NCBI GenBank assembly: GCA_004431415.1
Contig: QPMI01000254.1
Span: 33,540-97,539, forward strand
From: Cyanophora paradoxa
Taxonomy: Eukaryota; Glaucocystophyceae; Cyanophorales; Cyanophoraceae
Direction of reading: 5' to 3'
Length of the DNA stretch: 64,000 bases
In this document: positions 9,916 through 24,122 of the stretch, piece by piece
How positions within the stretch are numbered: position 1 is the stretch's first letter
Layout of the letters: every line of letters starts with the position of its first letter
The notes under the pieces: generated by a model
Seen by the model: only the letters and a program-made list of their open reading frames with translations
Told to the model about the DNA's origin: nothing
The model's database searches: none
Position numbers and translations under genes: made by a program

Positions 9916-12654
9916 CTAGGCGAGGGGCGGCGGGGCGGGCTCGGCGTCGAGCATTACGGTGTCGGGCGCCTCGGGGGGCCCCCGGGCGGCGGCCCCGGGG
10001 TTCTCGGGCGGGGAGAGGGAGCCCATGCTGGGGCTGACGCTCGCCGAGGCGGGCCCGCTGGCGCTGGAGTTGTAGGAGGAGGTGAGGACCTGGGCCGAGG
10101 CGGGGCGCGCCATCGCGATGGAGCGGGAGTGGAAGGAGAGCGACTCCAGCTCCTGCAGGCCCGCCGAGGTCGGCGAGTCCGGCGCCGCCGCCCCGCCCCC
10201 GCCCCTGCCCCCGCCCCCCCCCGCCGCCGCTGCCGTAGAAGTGGAGCGGGGGCGTGGGGCAGCTCTCCGCGCTCCCCACGCTGTCGCGCCGCTCCCGCCG
10301 GATGCCCTCGATCAGGCGCGAGGTCGCGGAGCGGGCCCCGGCCTCGCGCTTCGCCCGGGGCGGCCGCTCCCGCTCCGGCGTGGCGGCGCCGAGGTTGGCG
10401 AGGCCGGCCGTCTCCGTGGCCGAGGCGACGCGGCGGACGGTGGAGACGGCGGCGGCCTGGCGGGCGGGTCGGGAGGCGCGGGGCGCGCGGGCCCACCGCC
10501 CGGGGAACTCGAACCGCACCTCGGGCAGCATGGGGACCTCGAAGGGCGAGTCGGTGCAGAGGCGCGGCCGCTGGGCGCGCACGCCGTCCGCCGAGGCCGG
10601 CAGCAGGGAGACGAGGGGCGGCACGGGGGCCATGACGGGCGTCGCCGCCTCGTCGGCGAACTGGATGCGGAAGAGGTTGTGCACGCGCGACTCGTCGAGG
10701 AGCAGCTGGTCGCGCTCGCGGTGGACGAGGAAGACGGAGAGGGGGTGCGTGAAGAGGTCGGTGGTCGGCTGGAGGGCGGCCCCGGCCTCGGCGTAGAGCA
10801 TGTGGCCGTGGTAGCTGGGCAGGCGCGTGATCTCCTGGAGGCCCCGGATGCGCTGCACGAGGCCGCCGCGCGACACGCTGCAGAAGACGTGGAAGACGTG
10901 CGCCCGCGGCTTGAAGGAGGCCGGCAGCTTCGGCTCGCGCCCCTCGAAGACGTCGAGGGCGGCGAGGAAGGGGTCCCAGCTCGTCACGAAGGCGGCGAGG
11001 GCCGGCTTGTAGCCCCCCGAGAAGCGCGCCGCGACCTCGAGCATCACGGGCTCGCCGGCCTCGGAGACCTTGCACTCGAGGTGGCACGGCCCGACCCGCA
11101 TCCCCACCGCCCCCGCCACCGCCCGCCCGTACTCCGCCAGCCGCCCGAACCGCTCCCCGTCCGTGCAGTCGCACAGCTCCGCCCGCTGGTACACCGGCAC
11201 CCCCTGCGCCCCGGCCCGCTCAGCGCGCGCCGCCCGGGGCGCCCCGGGCCTGGAACCCTCGCACCGCGTCCTCCCGCTTCGTGTACCGCCTGCGGGGGAG
11301 CGGTCAAACCGGGAGGAAGGGCCGGGGCGAGGAGAGGGCGGCGGCGCACCAGATGTCGGTGACGTGCGTGCCGTGGTCGGGCGTGCACATCATGTTCACC
11401 TGTCAGCGTCCGGTCAGCGTCCGGTCAGCCGGCGCACGCGCCCGGAGGGGCCGCCGGCCCCGCAGGGGGAGCGCACCGCGAACTCGGTCCCCGGGAGGTA
11501 CTCCTCGACGAGGGCGTAGGGGGCCCGCCGCTTGAACCAGTCCGGCGTGTTGAGCACGTTCCCCACCGCCGACTCCACCTCCGCCCGCGAGCGGCATATT
11601 TTAACCTGCGGCGGCCTCCTCAGCGGGGCGGGGGACTCGGCGCCGGGCCGGAGAGCCGGTCACCTGGACGGTGCCGGCGCCGGCGGGGGTCTTGACGACG
11701 ATGGGCCAGCGGTCCTCGTGCTTCGCCAGGGCCGCAGCCACGTCCAGCTGCGACCTGCATACCGAGAAGCGCTGCGCCCGCGCGCCCGCCCGCCCGCGTC
11801 AGCGCCCCGACTGCTCGCGTCGGTCACGGCGCGCGCGCGCGCACCGCGCAGCGGAGGCCAGCGGCCATCGCGGCGACTTTCATCGCGAGTTTATTCCTTC
11901 GCGCCCGGAACTGATGGAGCGTGTTGTGGGGCAGCCCCAGCGTCGCGGCGATCTGGCGCGCGGATCAAATTGCGTTTCTGGAGCGCCACGGCGCGCTTCG
12001 CGCGGGCCGGGTTGACGAGCGAACCAGGTCACAAGTGTCCTGTCCCGCGTCGTTGTCAATGGACGCGCATCCGACGTAGCGGATGTTTTCGGTGATTGCG
12101 AGCGCCTGCAGCTGGTCGACGGCCAGCGCCACGCTCGTCGCCCCCAGAACGTGACTGAATCTCGGCTCCCACGTTTTGAACCACTGCAACACCGCATCGA
12201 TGTCCAGCGGCCCCTCTTGCCCCCACTGTTGAATCGCCCAGCGCGTGTCAGCTCCTGATGCGCGCCCGCGCGCAGGGAGAGTGCCGCAGAACAGATTAGC
12301 ACGCACGTGGCTCTCAAGACGATGCAGGATCAAGGCGACTGCGATGTCCCCTCGCGCCACACATCGCGCAATCAATTCAGGGTCTTGAGAGAGAGGGTCC
12401 AGGAAGATAAAGGCCCGCCTCGTGCCGTCCCCAGTCTCTTGTCTGACTCCAACTGAATGCTCGGCGCCGCCTGGCGGGGCCGAACGGAGCGTCAATAACG
12501 CCCGGCGCGAGCGGTGCGCGCGGGGGACCGCCGTCGTCAGCCCCGCACGCCGGAGCCATTGAACGACTAGATCCGTCGAGTACGTGCGTATACACGCACC
12601 CGCGACCGGGACCACTCCGACGTCCATGGGCGGGCCGACTCCACTTTCCATGCG
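9916..12654 (-). CDS. ATP-grasp superfamily ligase, multi-exon
   Basis: The ATG is at about 12654 (MESGVGPPMDVGVVP). The N-terminal Rossmann-like part includes RRAFIFLDPLSQDPEL. Spliced exons then give the ATP-grasp core: NKLAMKVAAMAAGLR, PIVVKTPAGAGT, YALVEEYLPGTEFAV, NMMCTPDHGTHVTDIW, RYTKRED, and the metal-binding strand HLECKVSEAGEPVMLEVAAR with FSGG. This is the pattern of ATP-dependent carboxylate-amine/thiol ligases of the carnosine-synthase-like group. The substrate is not deducible. The 3' exon encodes a long Ser/Pro-rich tail. Within it the apparent coding frame changes at a G8 homopolymer (plus-strand C8 near 10215), from HFYGSGGGG to GLQELESLSFHSRS, ending at the TAG complement 9916-9918. 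That is a sequencing indel or an unrecognised intron. The intron between the N-terminal part and GLPHNTLHQF is not resolved. Confidence 0.75.
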
Positions 12655-14738
<2,084 letters not shown>

Positions 14739-15015
14739 GCGTCTTGCTAGCGTCTCTTTGGGTTAGCCGTGTGCTGGCCCGCCCTGTCGGATGTGGACCA
14801 CGGGTAGTACGGTCGTTGCGCGTGAATGTCTCAATCAGAAGGAACCTGCACCCTATCCTGTCTCGTTGCAGTGGTTCGGGCGCCGGGCGGGGCGGGTTGG
14901 GTCTTTGCATGCGGATAGCAACCGGAAGCTGTTTTAGCCTCAACAGAAGCTGTGTGGACAACGCAGCGATCGAATGTTGGGCGCGAGCGTCGGGCGGTGA
15001 GATTGCGGCTAGTCC

Positions 15016-15108
15016 GAGCACAGCACACGCTGCATTAACAGCATGCGCAGGGAAGAAGACTGCGAGCACAGCACACGCTGCATTAACAGCATGCGCAGGG
15101 AAGAAGAC
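15016..15108. repeat. 48-bp tandem duplication in intergenic region
   Basis: Two near-perfect copies, starting at 15016 and 15064, each carrying GAGCACAGCACACGCTGC and GCATGCGCAGGGAAGAAGAC. The surrounding 14739-15284 otherwise holds only a G-run (15135-15160) and no gene. Confidence 0.9.
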
Positions 15109-15284
15109 GTACTGCGAGAGAGATTAATTTTAGTGAGGGGGGGGGGAGGGGGGATTTGGGGGGCGGAGTCGATCTCTGGGTACGTATACAATCGGCAGTA
15201 CTTTCCAGAAGACTCACGTGCAGCGCTGCTGCCTCGCCCAAGCACAATTGCAAGCGAGCACCGCGGCCCAGTCCGCGCGCCAAA

Positions 15285-17433
15285 ATGAAGATATACGCGC
15301 ACTTCGAGCACGACGGCTTCCGCTGTGTCGTTCCCGTTCGCTTACCGCCGGATTCGGAAGCCATGCCCGTCTCCTCGTTCCTCTCGGTACGCTACGGCTC
15401 AACAATATCCGCTGATTTGCTATGCGCGGCGGGCTGGCTGACAGGACGTATGCAGATGGCGGCCGACAAGCTTAGGCCGAAGATCGTCCCTCTTGGCTTG
15501 GGGGTTCCGACAGATCGCCTGGTCGCACACGTGTCGAAGGGCTCCAAGTACGCAGAGACTGCAGCGCCCGCGCGCCGTCAGTCGCTTGCTTGCTGAACCT
15601 TCGCGGACCTTCCACCGCATGCGCAGACTCGTACAGCTTCGTCCCTCGGCAAGGCTGCGCTCTCTGAACATCGAGGATGGATGTGATGTATATCTAACGA
15701 TTGGTGTGATATCTCCGATCACTGCCCGCCGCGTGATCCGAGCATGGAAGCTGATGGAACGTTCGGTCCCCAGGCGGTCCCTCCTCCGCGGTCCGCGGTC
15801 GCGCCGACTCGGCGAGCGAGCCCGCGGAGGCATCGCCATTCGACAGCATCGATGACCCGGTCTTGACCCTGATTGCCGCGCAACTCTCTGAGGAGACGAA
15901 GGCGCGCCTGTCCCGCACATCCCGGCGCTTCCGTAGCGTGTTCCTCTCCAACCTCGCTGGTAAGACCGGTGGATGCGCGAGGCCCAGTCACGCGCGCTGA
16001 CGCCGTCGCAGGCTGGCGCACTGCCCGCATCTCGGTGGCCGATACGGTACCCTCGCCGCGCGGCCGCGCGAAGGGCGCGCGCGCGGCGTCGGCCTCGCGG
16101 GCGCACGTGCTGTCGACGGCGGCGGCGGCGAAGCTGCTACGGGAGCGCTTCGAGGCGATGGAGGAGCTGCAGATCCGCCTGCCCTCCGGGAGCCCCGGGG
16201 CGGACCTCGCCGCCGTCCTCGCGGCGGCGAACCCGGGCCTGGAGCGCCTCTCCGTCGTCCTGCCCGAGGGCGCCGCCCGCCCCGACGCCGCGCTCCTCGA
16301 GGCGGCGGCGCTCGCCCCGGGGCCCCGCCCGCCTGCGCGGCCTGCGCCTCGCCGGCGTCTCGGGCGACCTGCTCGCCGACGGCGTCGCGGCGCGGGCGGC
16401 GGCGGGGGCGCCGGCGGCGGCGGAGACGCTGGAGGAGATCGACGCCGACGTCTCGGAGGCCGCCTCGCTCGTCGCCCTCGCCGCCGCCTTCCCCCGCCTC
16501 CGCTTCCTCTCCCGCCTCCACTGCGCCGACCGCCCGCTCCTCGCCGTCGCCGCCGCGCTCCCGATCGCCGTGCGGCACCTCTCCGTGCGGTTCCCGCTGG
16601 AGGGCCCGTGCCCCGAGTTCGCCGCCGTCGCCGCGCGGGGCCTGCAGTCGCTGAAGCTCAACTTCGACCGGGAGGGCGCGCAGGCGCGGGCCTTCGCCGC
16701 GCTGGCCGCCTCGGGCGCCCTCGCCAACCTCCGCCTCCTCGTCCTCTCCGGCGCGTGGGACGCCGCCAGCGCCCGCCTCGCCGCCCGCCTCCCGCGCCTC
16801 GAGCACCTCCGCCTGGAGGACTCGGACCGGCCCGGGGCCGGCCTCAACGCCCCGCGCGAGCTGCTGGAGGCCCTCGCCGGGGCCTCGCCCTCGCTGCGGC
16901 ACCTCTCGGCGCAGCCGTCGCGGGCGATGAGCGACCGCTTGCGGGAGGGGGCGCGGCGCCTCCTCCCGTCCCTCCGCGCCGTCCTCGCCGACGAGGCGCC
17001 CCTCTTCGTCTTCCCCGACGCCGTCGCCGCCGCCCGCGCCGCCCTCGAGGCGGAGGGCCAGCCGGCCCCGCGGGGGCGACGAGGCCTTCCTCTACGCCGG
17101 GCCCTCGCCTGGCAGCACACCGACCCCGCCGCCGTCGCGCTGCAGGCGGCCGCCGAGCGGGCGCGCGGGCGGCCGCGGGAGGAGGCGCTGCGGGAGGCCA
17201 AGGCCCTCCTCCGCCCCTCCGTCCTCGTCGTGGACGTCCAGTTCGTCATGGCGCTCCCGGAGCCGGCCCCCGCCGCCCCCGCCCCGCAGGCCCCGCCCGC
17301 CGACGAGCACAAGCCCCCGGCAGCCGAGCCCGAGGCCCCCGCCCCCGCCGAGGCGGCGGCGGCAGGCCCCGCCCCCTACCGCCCCGACTTCCCGATCCCC
17401 TGCGACCACCCCGCCGACCCCATGGAGCTCTGA
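15285..17433 (+). CDS. UBL-like / F-box-like / leucine-rich repeat protein
   Basis: Probable substrate receptor of an SCF-type ubiquitin ligase. ATG at 15285 (MKIYAHFEHDGFRC). The first small exons give a beta-grasp-like pattern: LGVPTDRLVAHV, then ARLRSLNIEDGCDVYLTIGV. An F-box-like segment follows (DDPVLTLIAAQLSEETKARL, then SRTSRRFRSVF) and is spliced at GTAAGA to WRTARISVADT. The long last exon carries irregular leucine-rich repeats (GLERLSVVLPEG, LRFLSRLHCADRP, LQSLKLNFDR, NLRLLVLSGAW, LEHLRLEDSDR), a Pro/Ala-rich tail, and ends at the TGA at 17431-17433. The frame shift near 16320 within a G/C run may be an indel or an extra intron. Exon borders in the first 600 bp are tentative. Confidence 0.6.
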
Positions 17434-17686
17434 GGCGAGCTGAGCGGCTCCCCTCCCGAGCCCGACGGGGGCGGCTGTAAGCTACGCCTGTAACATATCC
17501 TTTCCACTGTCAACATGGAGGCTACCTAAACTTTTGCCTTTTGGGTTCATCATGCTAGTTCTAGATCTGTAGGGTAGCTGTAGACTGTAGGTTCATCATG
17601 TCACAGCGTGCCGCGCCACTAGCGGCCACTCATTGAACTTCTGATCAAGCTACTGGTTCGCGTCGTTCGCTGCGCGCTAGCTCTAG

Positions 17687-20212
17687 CTAGCGGTCGGCGG
17701 GGGCGGCATTGGCGGCGGCGGCGGCGTCGGGGTCGAAGGAGCCATCGGCGGGCGCGCCGGGGGGCGGGAGGACGAAGGTGGGGACCGTCGAGATCGTCTC
17801 CAGGCAGCGCCCTGGCCCGCCCCCCGGCCCGGTCGGCGCGGGCGGGCCGGGGCCGGCGGGGCGCAACGCGGGGCGGACCTCCCGGGGGGTGGAGGTAGTC
17901 GCACTTGGGGCAGAGGTACGTCTCGATGAACTCGTCCCGCTCGTCGGGGCCCAGCTGGCAGCGGCTGCACGTGCACGTGAAGTAGAAGCGGCTCTGCAGG
18001 TGCCGCTGCCGCTGCTCCACCGACACCGCCTGCGCCGCCCGGCCTCAGCGCGGAGGAGGCGGCGGCGGAGGAGAGAGGAGCGGGAGGGAGGGGGCGGGCC
18101 GAGTCGGTGTAGCAGAAGGCGAGCTCGGTGCCCTTGGGCTGGGGCATGAGCATGCGGAACTCGAGGACGCGGTTGCGAAGCGCCGGCATCACCGCCGGCT
18201 CCGGCTCCGTCCGGTACATCTGCAGCGGCCGCCGTCGGTCGAGGGCCGGGCCGCCGGCGGCGCGGGGGCGGACGGTGGCGGCGCAGGAGTGGTTGAAGAA
18301 GGAGGCGTGGGGGAAGATGCCGACGCCCTGCGCGCGTGAGCCCGGGCCGGCGGGTCGCGCGGGCGGGCGGGCGGGCGGGCGGGGCGCACGACGGCCTCGT
18401 AGCTGGCGTCCCACATGGCGAAGCTGTTCGTGAAGAAGCTGCAGTAGCTGCCCCCCGCGCCGCTCCCGTCGGCGCCGGGCGGGCGCCGGGGCGGGCGGCG
18501 CGCACTCGTTGATGAGCTCGTTCTCGTCGACGTCCTCGAAGAGCTCGGGCATCACCAGCCTGCGCCCCGCAGCCGCCCGTCTCGCCCCGCTCCCCCCGAC
18601 CGGGCGGGCGGGCGCACTTGCACTTGTTGACGAGGACGCGGGCGTCCCGGATCTCGTCCTTCGAGTACTGCCCGGGCCCCCGGCGCTCCCTTAGGCGCGG
18701 CCGGCCGCGCGCGGCGGGGCGCCGCGGGCTGCGGCGCATGCGCACGTGCTCCCGGTGGGTCATGAGGACGATGATCGACTCGTACGACATCGCCTCCTCG
18801 ATCTGCAGCGCCGCGCGCCTCGGCGCCCGGCGCGGGGCGGGGCGGGGCGGGGCGGGCGGACGCGGCGGCAGCGGAGGGCGTCGCGGTCGCGGGCCTCCCG
18901 GACGGCCTCCCCGTGCGCCGCGCTCCCCGCCGCCATCACCGGCGACTTCGCCCCCTCGCCCCCGCCGCCTCCTTCGCCGCCCGCTCCGCGTCGTGCGCCC
19001 GCGTCGCCTCCCCCGCCGCCCGCGCCGCCGCCGCCGCCGCCGCCTCCGCCGCCTCAATCTGCTTCTCCAGCTCCTGCACGTGGCCCGCCGCCGCGTCCGC
19101 CGCCGCGTCCGCCGTCGTCCGCGCCTCCGCCGTGCCGCCCGCCCCCGCGTCGCCGGCGCCGGCGCCGGCGCCGAGGGAGACCTTGCCGAGGGCGTCGGCG
19201 GCGGCGCCGACGTCCGCCGCCTCGCCCTCCGCCTCGTCCGACGCGATCTCGGCCTCCGCCCGCCGCCTTCGCAGGTCCCGCGCCCGCCGCACCATCAGCT
19301 GGATCAGGATGCGCGCCACCGTGCTGCCCCGCCCCGCGTCGGCCGGCGTCGCCCCGCGCTGCGGTGGGGTGCGCGGCGCGCACTTCTCGTCGTGGTCGTG
19401 GAAGATGTCCCGCCGCTCGAACATCTGGCTGAGTGCGTTGCACTCCTCGCCCGCGTGGTACCTGCCACCGCCCGGCGCTCGACGCAGCCGGCAGGGCGGC
19501 TGGGGCCGGTAGGGAGCGCGCACCACTTGGCGTACTCCATGCAGTCGGGCGTGCAGTAGTAGACGGCCCTGCAGTCGGGGCAGCAGCCTGCGCGGGCGGG
19601 CCCCTCAGCGCGGCGCGCGGTCGGGCGCGCCGGCCGCGCTCGCTCACCGGGGAGCGGGTCCTCGAGGTTGCTGGAGAAGCAGTGGGCGCAGACGCGCTTC
19701 ACGACGCTGTCCTCGGGTACGACGGTGAACGGATAAGCGTGGAAAACGACCTTGTGTCCCCTGGTCAGTGCAGATCACGTGGAAAGCGCGGCACAGCTAG
19801 CCATGACAGTCGCGCAGCGGGTCGGTCGCGGGGTAAGGACGGCCGCGGCTGGCGCGAAGCTAGTGGCTCGCGCACCTCATCAGTGACGGCGTCTCTCGAG
19901 AGCACGGCAAATCGGCCTTGTGTGGGCGTGCCTACGCGAGAAACGCTCGGGGTCGCATACGCGCCAGCGCAGGCAGTAGAAGCGAGTAGAAAGACACGCA
20001 CTCGCGATATCTACAGGCCATCCCGAGTGCTTGATGAAGTCGAGCGTCTGCTCCATCGGACGATGCGTCGCGTACCGCCCGGCGGCGATTATGCTCTCTC
20101 TATCAGCTGCGCTGCAATCCGCTCGGCTCGCGATGTTGCAGGCACGCTGGATTTCGAAGACGACCTCTCGGCTTGGGTACGCTGTTTTCCAGAACGAGAC
20201 CTTGCCGCACAA
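17687..20212 (-). CDS. SMYD-family SET and MYND domain protein
   Basis: Likely protein-lysine methyltransferase. The split SET domain starts GRFAVLSRDAVTDE, spliced to GHKVVFHAYPFTVVPED. The MYND zinc finger is interleaved: VCAHCFSS, CCPDCRAVYYCTPDC, then HAGEEC. The second SET half has GIFPHASFFNHSC (the NHSC cofactor motif) and KGTELAFCYTD. The post-SET/CTD part has YFTCTCSRCQLGPDERDE and CPKCDYL. About ten short introns are present. The insert between MYND and SET2 is Ala/Glu-rich and probably helical (19000-19300). The start is uncertain: ATG 20212 is in frame, but a further upstream exon (ALFGDTSSDGIQALERF) is possible. The stop is the TAG complement at 17687-17689. Confidence 0.85.
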
Positions 20213-20422
20213 ATCGTTCTAGCGCCTGGATTCCATCGGAGGAGGTGTCTCCAAAGAGCGCACAGCGAGGTCAGCGACTCCGCTGCAGCGGCCCGGCGTA
20301 GCTAGCTTCTCCGTCGAATCAGTGCTTTCGGGCGGCGGCGGCACCGCGCGTCCAGCTCGCTCGCTAGCCTTTAGCTAGCCTTCGTAAAGAGGCGTTAGCC
20401 GCGAGCTTGGCCACCAGCTCGC
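20213..20422. promoter_or_regulatory. Shared upstream region, SMYD / phytochrome
   Basis: About 210 bp between head-to-head start codons. No clear TATA box. It contains several CTAGC words, which are common in intergenic DNA of this window. Confidence 0.4.
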
Positions 20423-23400
20423 ATGGCTGCGGTCGTGGAGCGCCATGGCGAGGGGCACGGAGCGCTGTTGGACCGCATGCATGGCGAGAACGAGCGCAAC
20501 AAGCCCAGCATTCAACCGCACGGCCTGCTCTTCGTGCTACGGGAGCAGGACCGCGACCTGATCATCGAAAACGTCTCTGAGAACGTGACCCAAATCACGG
20601 GCTGGCGCCTGCAGGACCTGCTGGGGAGCCCCATCGACGTGCTTCTGGACAAGCTCTCCACGAAGCACCTCAAGGAGACCGTCGCGTTCAACGAGCTGAG
20701 CCAGCCCATCGAACTCCGCCTGGCGACGTACAAGGCCTCCGGCAAGTCCGCGTCGGGCGGCTCCCCCTCCCCCGCAGCGCGCTCCTGGAACGGGTGCGCG
20801 CGCCGTCCCCGCCGCCGCCCGGCGGCCCGGCCTGAGGCGAGGCGCAGCGTGCTGCACCGGACGAGCTGCGGCCTCATCCTGGAGGCGGAGGAGAACACGC
20901 CGACGCTCTTCGCGCGCGGCGCGGACCGCACGAAGAAGATCGCGCTCTTCGGTGCGGCGGCCGCCCCGCCGCGCCGCGCGGCGGCGGGGCGGGAGCTCGA
21001 AGCGAGCGGGCGGGGCGGGGGCGGCAGGGCGGCTGCAGAGCACGTCGAGCCAGGCGGAGTTCTGCGGGGAGCTGGCGGCGGCGATCGCGGAGATGACGGG
21101 GTACGAGCGCGTGTGCATGTACAAGTTCGTGGAGGACTTCAACGGGAAGGTGCTCGCGGAGGTGCGCGCGCGCGAGAGCATCGAGTCCTTCGAGGGGATG
21201 TTCTTCCCCTCCACGGACATCCCCGAGTCCACCCGCGCCCTCTACATGATCCACCGCATCCGCATGTACGTCGACGCCACCGCCGGTCCGCCCCCTCGCC
21301 CCGCCCCGCCCCGCCCCGCATTGGTTGTTGCCCCGTGCCGAGCGGGGGCGGGGGCGCAGAGCCGGTGGAGGTGACGCCGGCGGTGAACCCGACGGCGCGG
21401 CTCCCCGTGGACCTCAACCACAGCATCCTCCGCTCCATGCGCTCCTGCCACAGTCCGCCCCCCGCCCCGCCCCGCCCTGCACGCCCCCCGCCCCGCCCCC
21501 GCCGACGCCGACGCCCCGCGCAGTCCAGTACATGAAGGCGAGCCCGCGGCTCGCGGCGCGGCGCGCGGGGTGCAGGGCGGGGCGGGCGGAGCTGACGGGG
21601 CCGGGCGGGGCGCAGAACATGGGCGTGCGGGCCTCCCTCACCATCTCCCTCGTCGTCGAGAACAAGCTCTGGGGCCTCATGTCCGCCCCGCCACGCCCCG
21701 CCCTGCCCACCGCGCCCCGGGCGCCGAGACGTGGCGCAGCTGCTGCCACCAGCTCTCGGGCCCGAAGTACATCACGTACGAGGACCGGGCGGCGATCCGC
21801 GACGTGGTCGACTTCGCGTCGGTGCTGCTGAGCCACAAGGCGGAGACGGACCGGCGGGAGCGCTACCTCCAGACGCGGGCGCTCCTCGAGGAGATGGCGT
21901 CCTCCGTCCCCGCCGAGGAGCGCAACGTGGCGCAGGCCGTCCTCGACGCCCGCCCCTCGCTCTTCGACATCATCCCCTGCGGGGGCCTCACCGTGGCGGT
22001 CGCCTCCGGGGCGCACGTCTCGCACGGGCGCGTCCCCTCGGAGCCCGAGGTGCAGCAGCTGGCGCGGTACATCCGGGCGCGGCCGCAGGACCGCGTGTGG
22101 AGCACGATCTCGATGTCCCGCGTGATGGAGTCGGCGGCGGCGATGAAGGAGACGGCGTGCGGCGTGCTGGCCGTCCCCGTGGGCCTGGGGCCCCTCGAGT
22201 CGGTGATGTGGTACCGCCCCGAGCTCGAGTACGACGTCGTCTGGGCCGGCTCGCTGAAGGAGGCGGCCAAGAAGGGGTCCGACGGGAAGGACTACGGGCC
22301 CCGCAAGTCCTTCGCCAAGTTCAAGGAGAGCGTCAAGATGACGTGCGAGCCGTGGGAGGGCCACGAGAAGGACGCGGCCCTCGCCGTCCGCAACTTCCTC
22401 GTCGCCCTCTACTTCCGCGGCCTCCCCGACGCCGGCATGAGCGCCGAGCAGCGCCGCGCCTTCGAGACCGCCGGCTACCCGCTCGTCCTCATGGACCCCC
22501 TCTCGGGGATGCTCGACTGCAACCCGCGCTTCTGCCGGGCCCTGGGCCTCGGCAAGAGCGACCTCGTCGGGCAGCAGTTCGGGGCCCGCCTGGCGCAGGA
22601 GGAGTTCCGGCGGCGCGTGCAGGAGGCCTTCGCGGAGGTCCTCTCCACCGGCGAGGCGGCGGACGTGGAGCTGCGGGTGCAGGGCGGGGACGGGCGCTCC
22701 CTCGAGTGCCTCCTCTTCCTCGCCCCGCTGCGCGCCGCCGCCGGGGGCATCGCCCAGGTCATCGGCGTCGCCCAGATCGCCGCCGTCCTCGAGTCCGCCT
22801 TCTCCCTCCACGCCGCCGCCTCCACCTACGCCCCGGGCGCCGAGGCCGCCGGCGACATCCAGCGCGCCGCCACCGCGGGGAGCGCCCCCGGCGGCGCGGC
22901 GGGGGCGGGGGCGGGGGAGGAGGGGGAGCGGGGGGCGAACATGGCGGCGGCGATCGAGGCGAAGCGGCGGTTCCTGACGAAGCTGGGGGCGGAGCTGGAG
23001 CAGCGGGAGAACGCGAGCCGGCAGAGCAGCACGGGGGCCCTCTTCGGGCCCTACGCCCCCACCGCCCCCGAGAGCCCCCTCGCCAGCCGCTCGCCGCGCC
23101 CGCCGCCACGGGGAACCTGCTCGCGACGACGCGGCGCGGCTCGCCCGAGAAGCGCGGCGCCGCCGCCGTCCACGCCGAGTCCGTCAACCAGTGCGCCCCG
23201 AACCGCCCGCCCCGCCCGCCCGCCCGCCCCGCCTCCCTGCGCTGAGGCGGCGGGGCGCGCAGGTACGTGTCGAACGCGTTCTTCTCGGGGACGTGTCGCT
23301 GGAGGAGCCGAAGCCCGAGGCGGCGCTGAGCCGCCGCTCCAGCGCCCGCCGCTCCGCCCGGGACGCCCCCGCCGCGGGGCGCCCCGGAGCCGGCCCCGAG

Positions 23401-24122
23401 GGCCCGGCCCCGCGGGGAGGCCCCGCACCCGGCGACCCCATCCCCGAGGGCGGTGCGGCGCCCTCGGCGCCCCTCGCGCGCGCGCGCGCCTCTGACGCCG
23501 CGGCCGGCGAGCAGACGAGGCGGCGGCGATGGGCGAGGGTGCGGAGGGCGAGGCGCTGGAGGGGGCGGAGGGGGCGGAGGGCGAGGAGGCGGCCCCGCGG
23601 CAGCCGCTGGCGCCGCGGCCGACGATGAACCCGCTCCAGGTCCTCGCCTACTCCGTCAAGTCCGTTCAGCCCAAGGCGCGCCCGCCCCGCCCCGCCCCGC
23701 CCGCCCCCGACCCCGCCCGCACCGCGGCGCTGAGGGGCCGGTGGCGGGGCAGGCGGTGGCGAAGCAGGTGCAGCTCTCGCTGACGACGAAGGGGGCGTTC
23801 CCCGAGGTGGTGTACGGGGACGCGGCGGCCGTCCACCAGCTCCTCAGGCACCTCCTCACCGAGTCCGTCAAGGTCCGTGGGCGCCCTCCCTCCCCCGCCC
23901 CCTTGCCTCCTCCGAGCACCGCACGCGCAGTTCGTCTCGTCGGGGCGGATCTCGCTGCTGGCGACGCTGGAGACGGTGAAGGGCTTCCGGGCGGGGAGCG
24001 TGCCGCACCCGCGCCTCACGCTCCGCCTCGACGTCGCCGACACGGGCATCGGCCTCCTCCGCAGCGACATCCGCTCCCTCCAGGGCGCCTTCTCCGCCCT
24101 CATGGAGCACTGGCAGAGCTAG
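20423..24122 (+). CDS. Phytochrome (PAS-GAF-PHY-PAS) with decayed histidine-kinase-like tail
   Basis: Red/far-red photoreceptor. ATG at 20423. The PAS domain has IQPHGLLFVL but no Cys in the bacteriophytochrome position before it. GAF has MTGYERVCMYKF and PSTDIPESTRALYMIHRIR. The chromophore loop is SCHIQYMKNMGVRASLTISL, whose Cys-His aligns with the bilin-binding CH of Cph1 and plant phytochromes. PHY follows (KTTACGV-like MKETACGVLAVPVG), with a second PAS (LVLMDPLSGMLDCNPRF). The kinase region is degenerate: the H-box aligned segment is EAKRRFLTKLGAELEQRE (Ala in place of the phosphoacceptor His), the N-box region is HLLTESVKFVSSGRI, and the protein stops soon after DTGIGLL. Microexons include 21524-21537 (14 nt) and a 15-nt one near 20790. 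One intron (21538-21615) is GC-AG. Confidence 0.88.
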
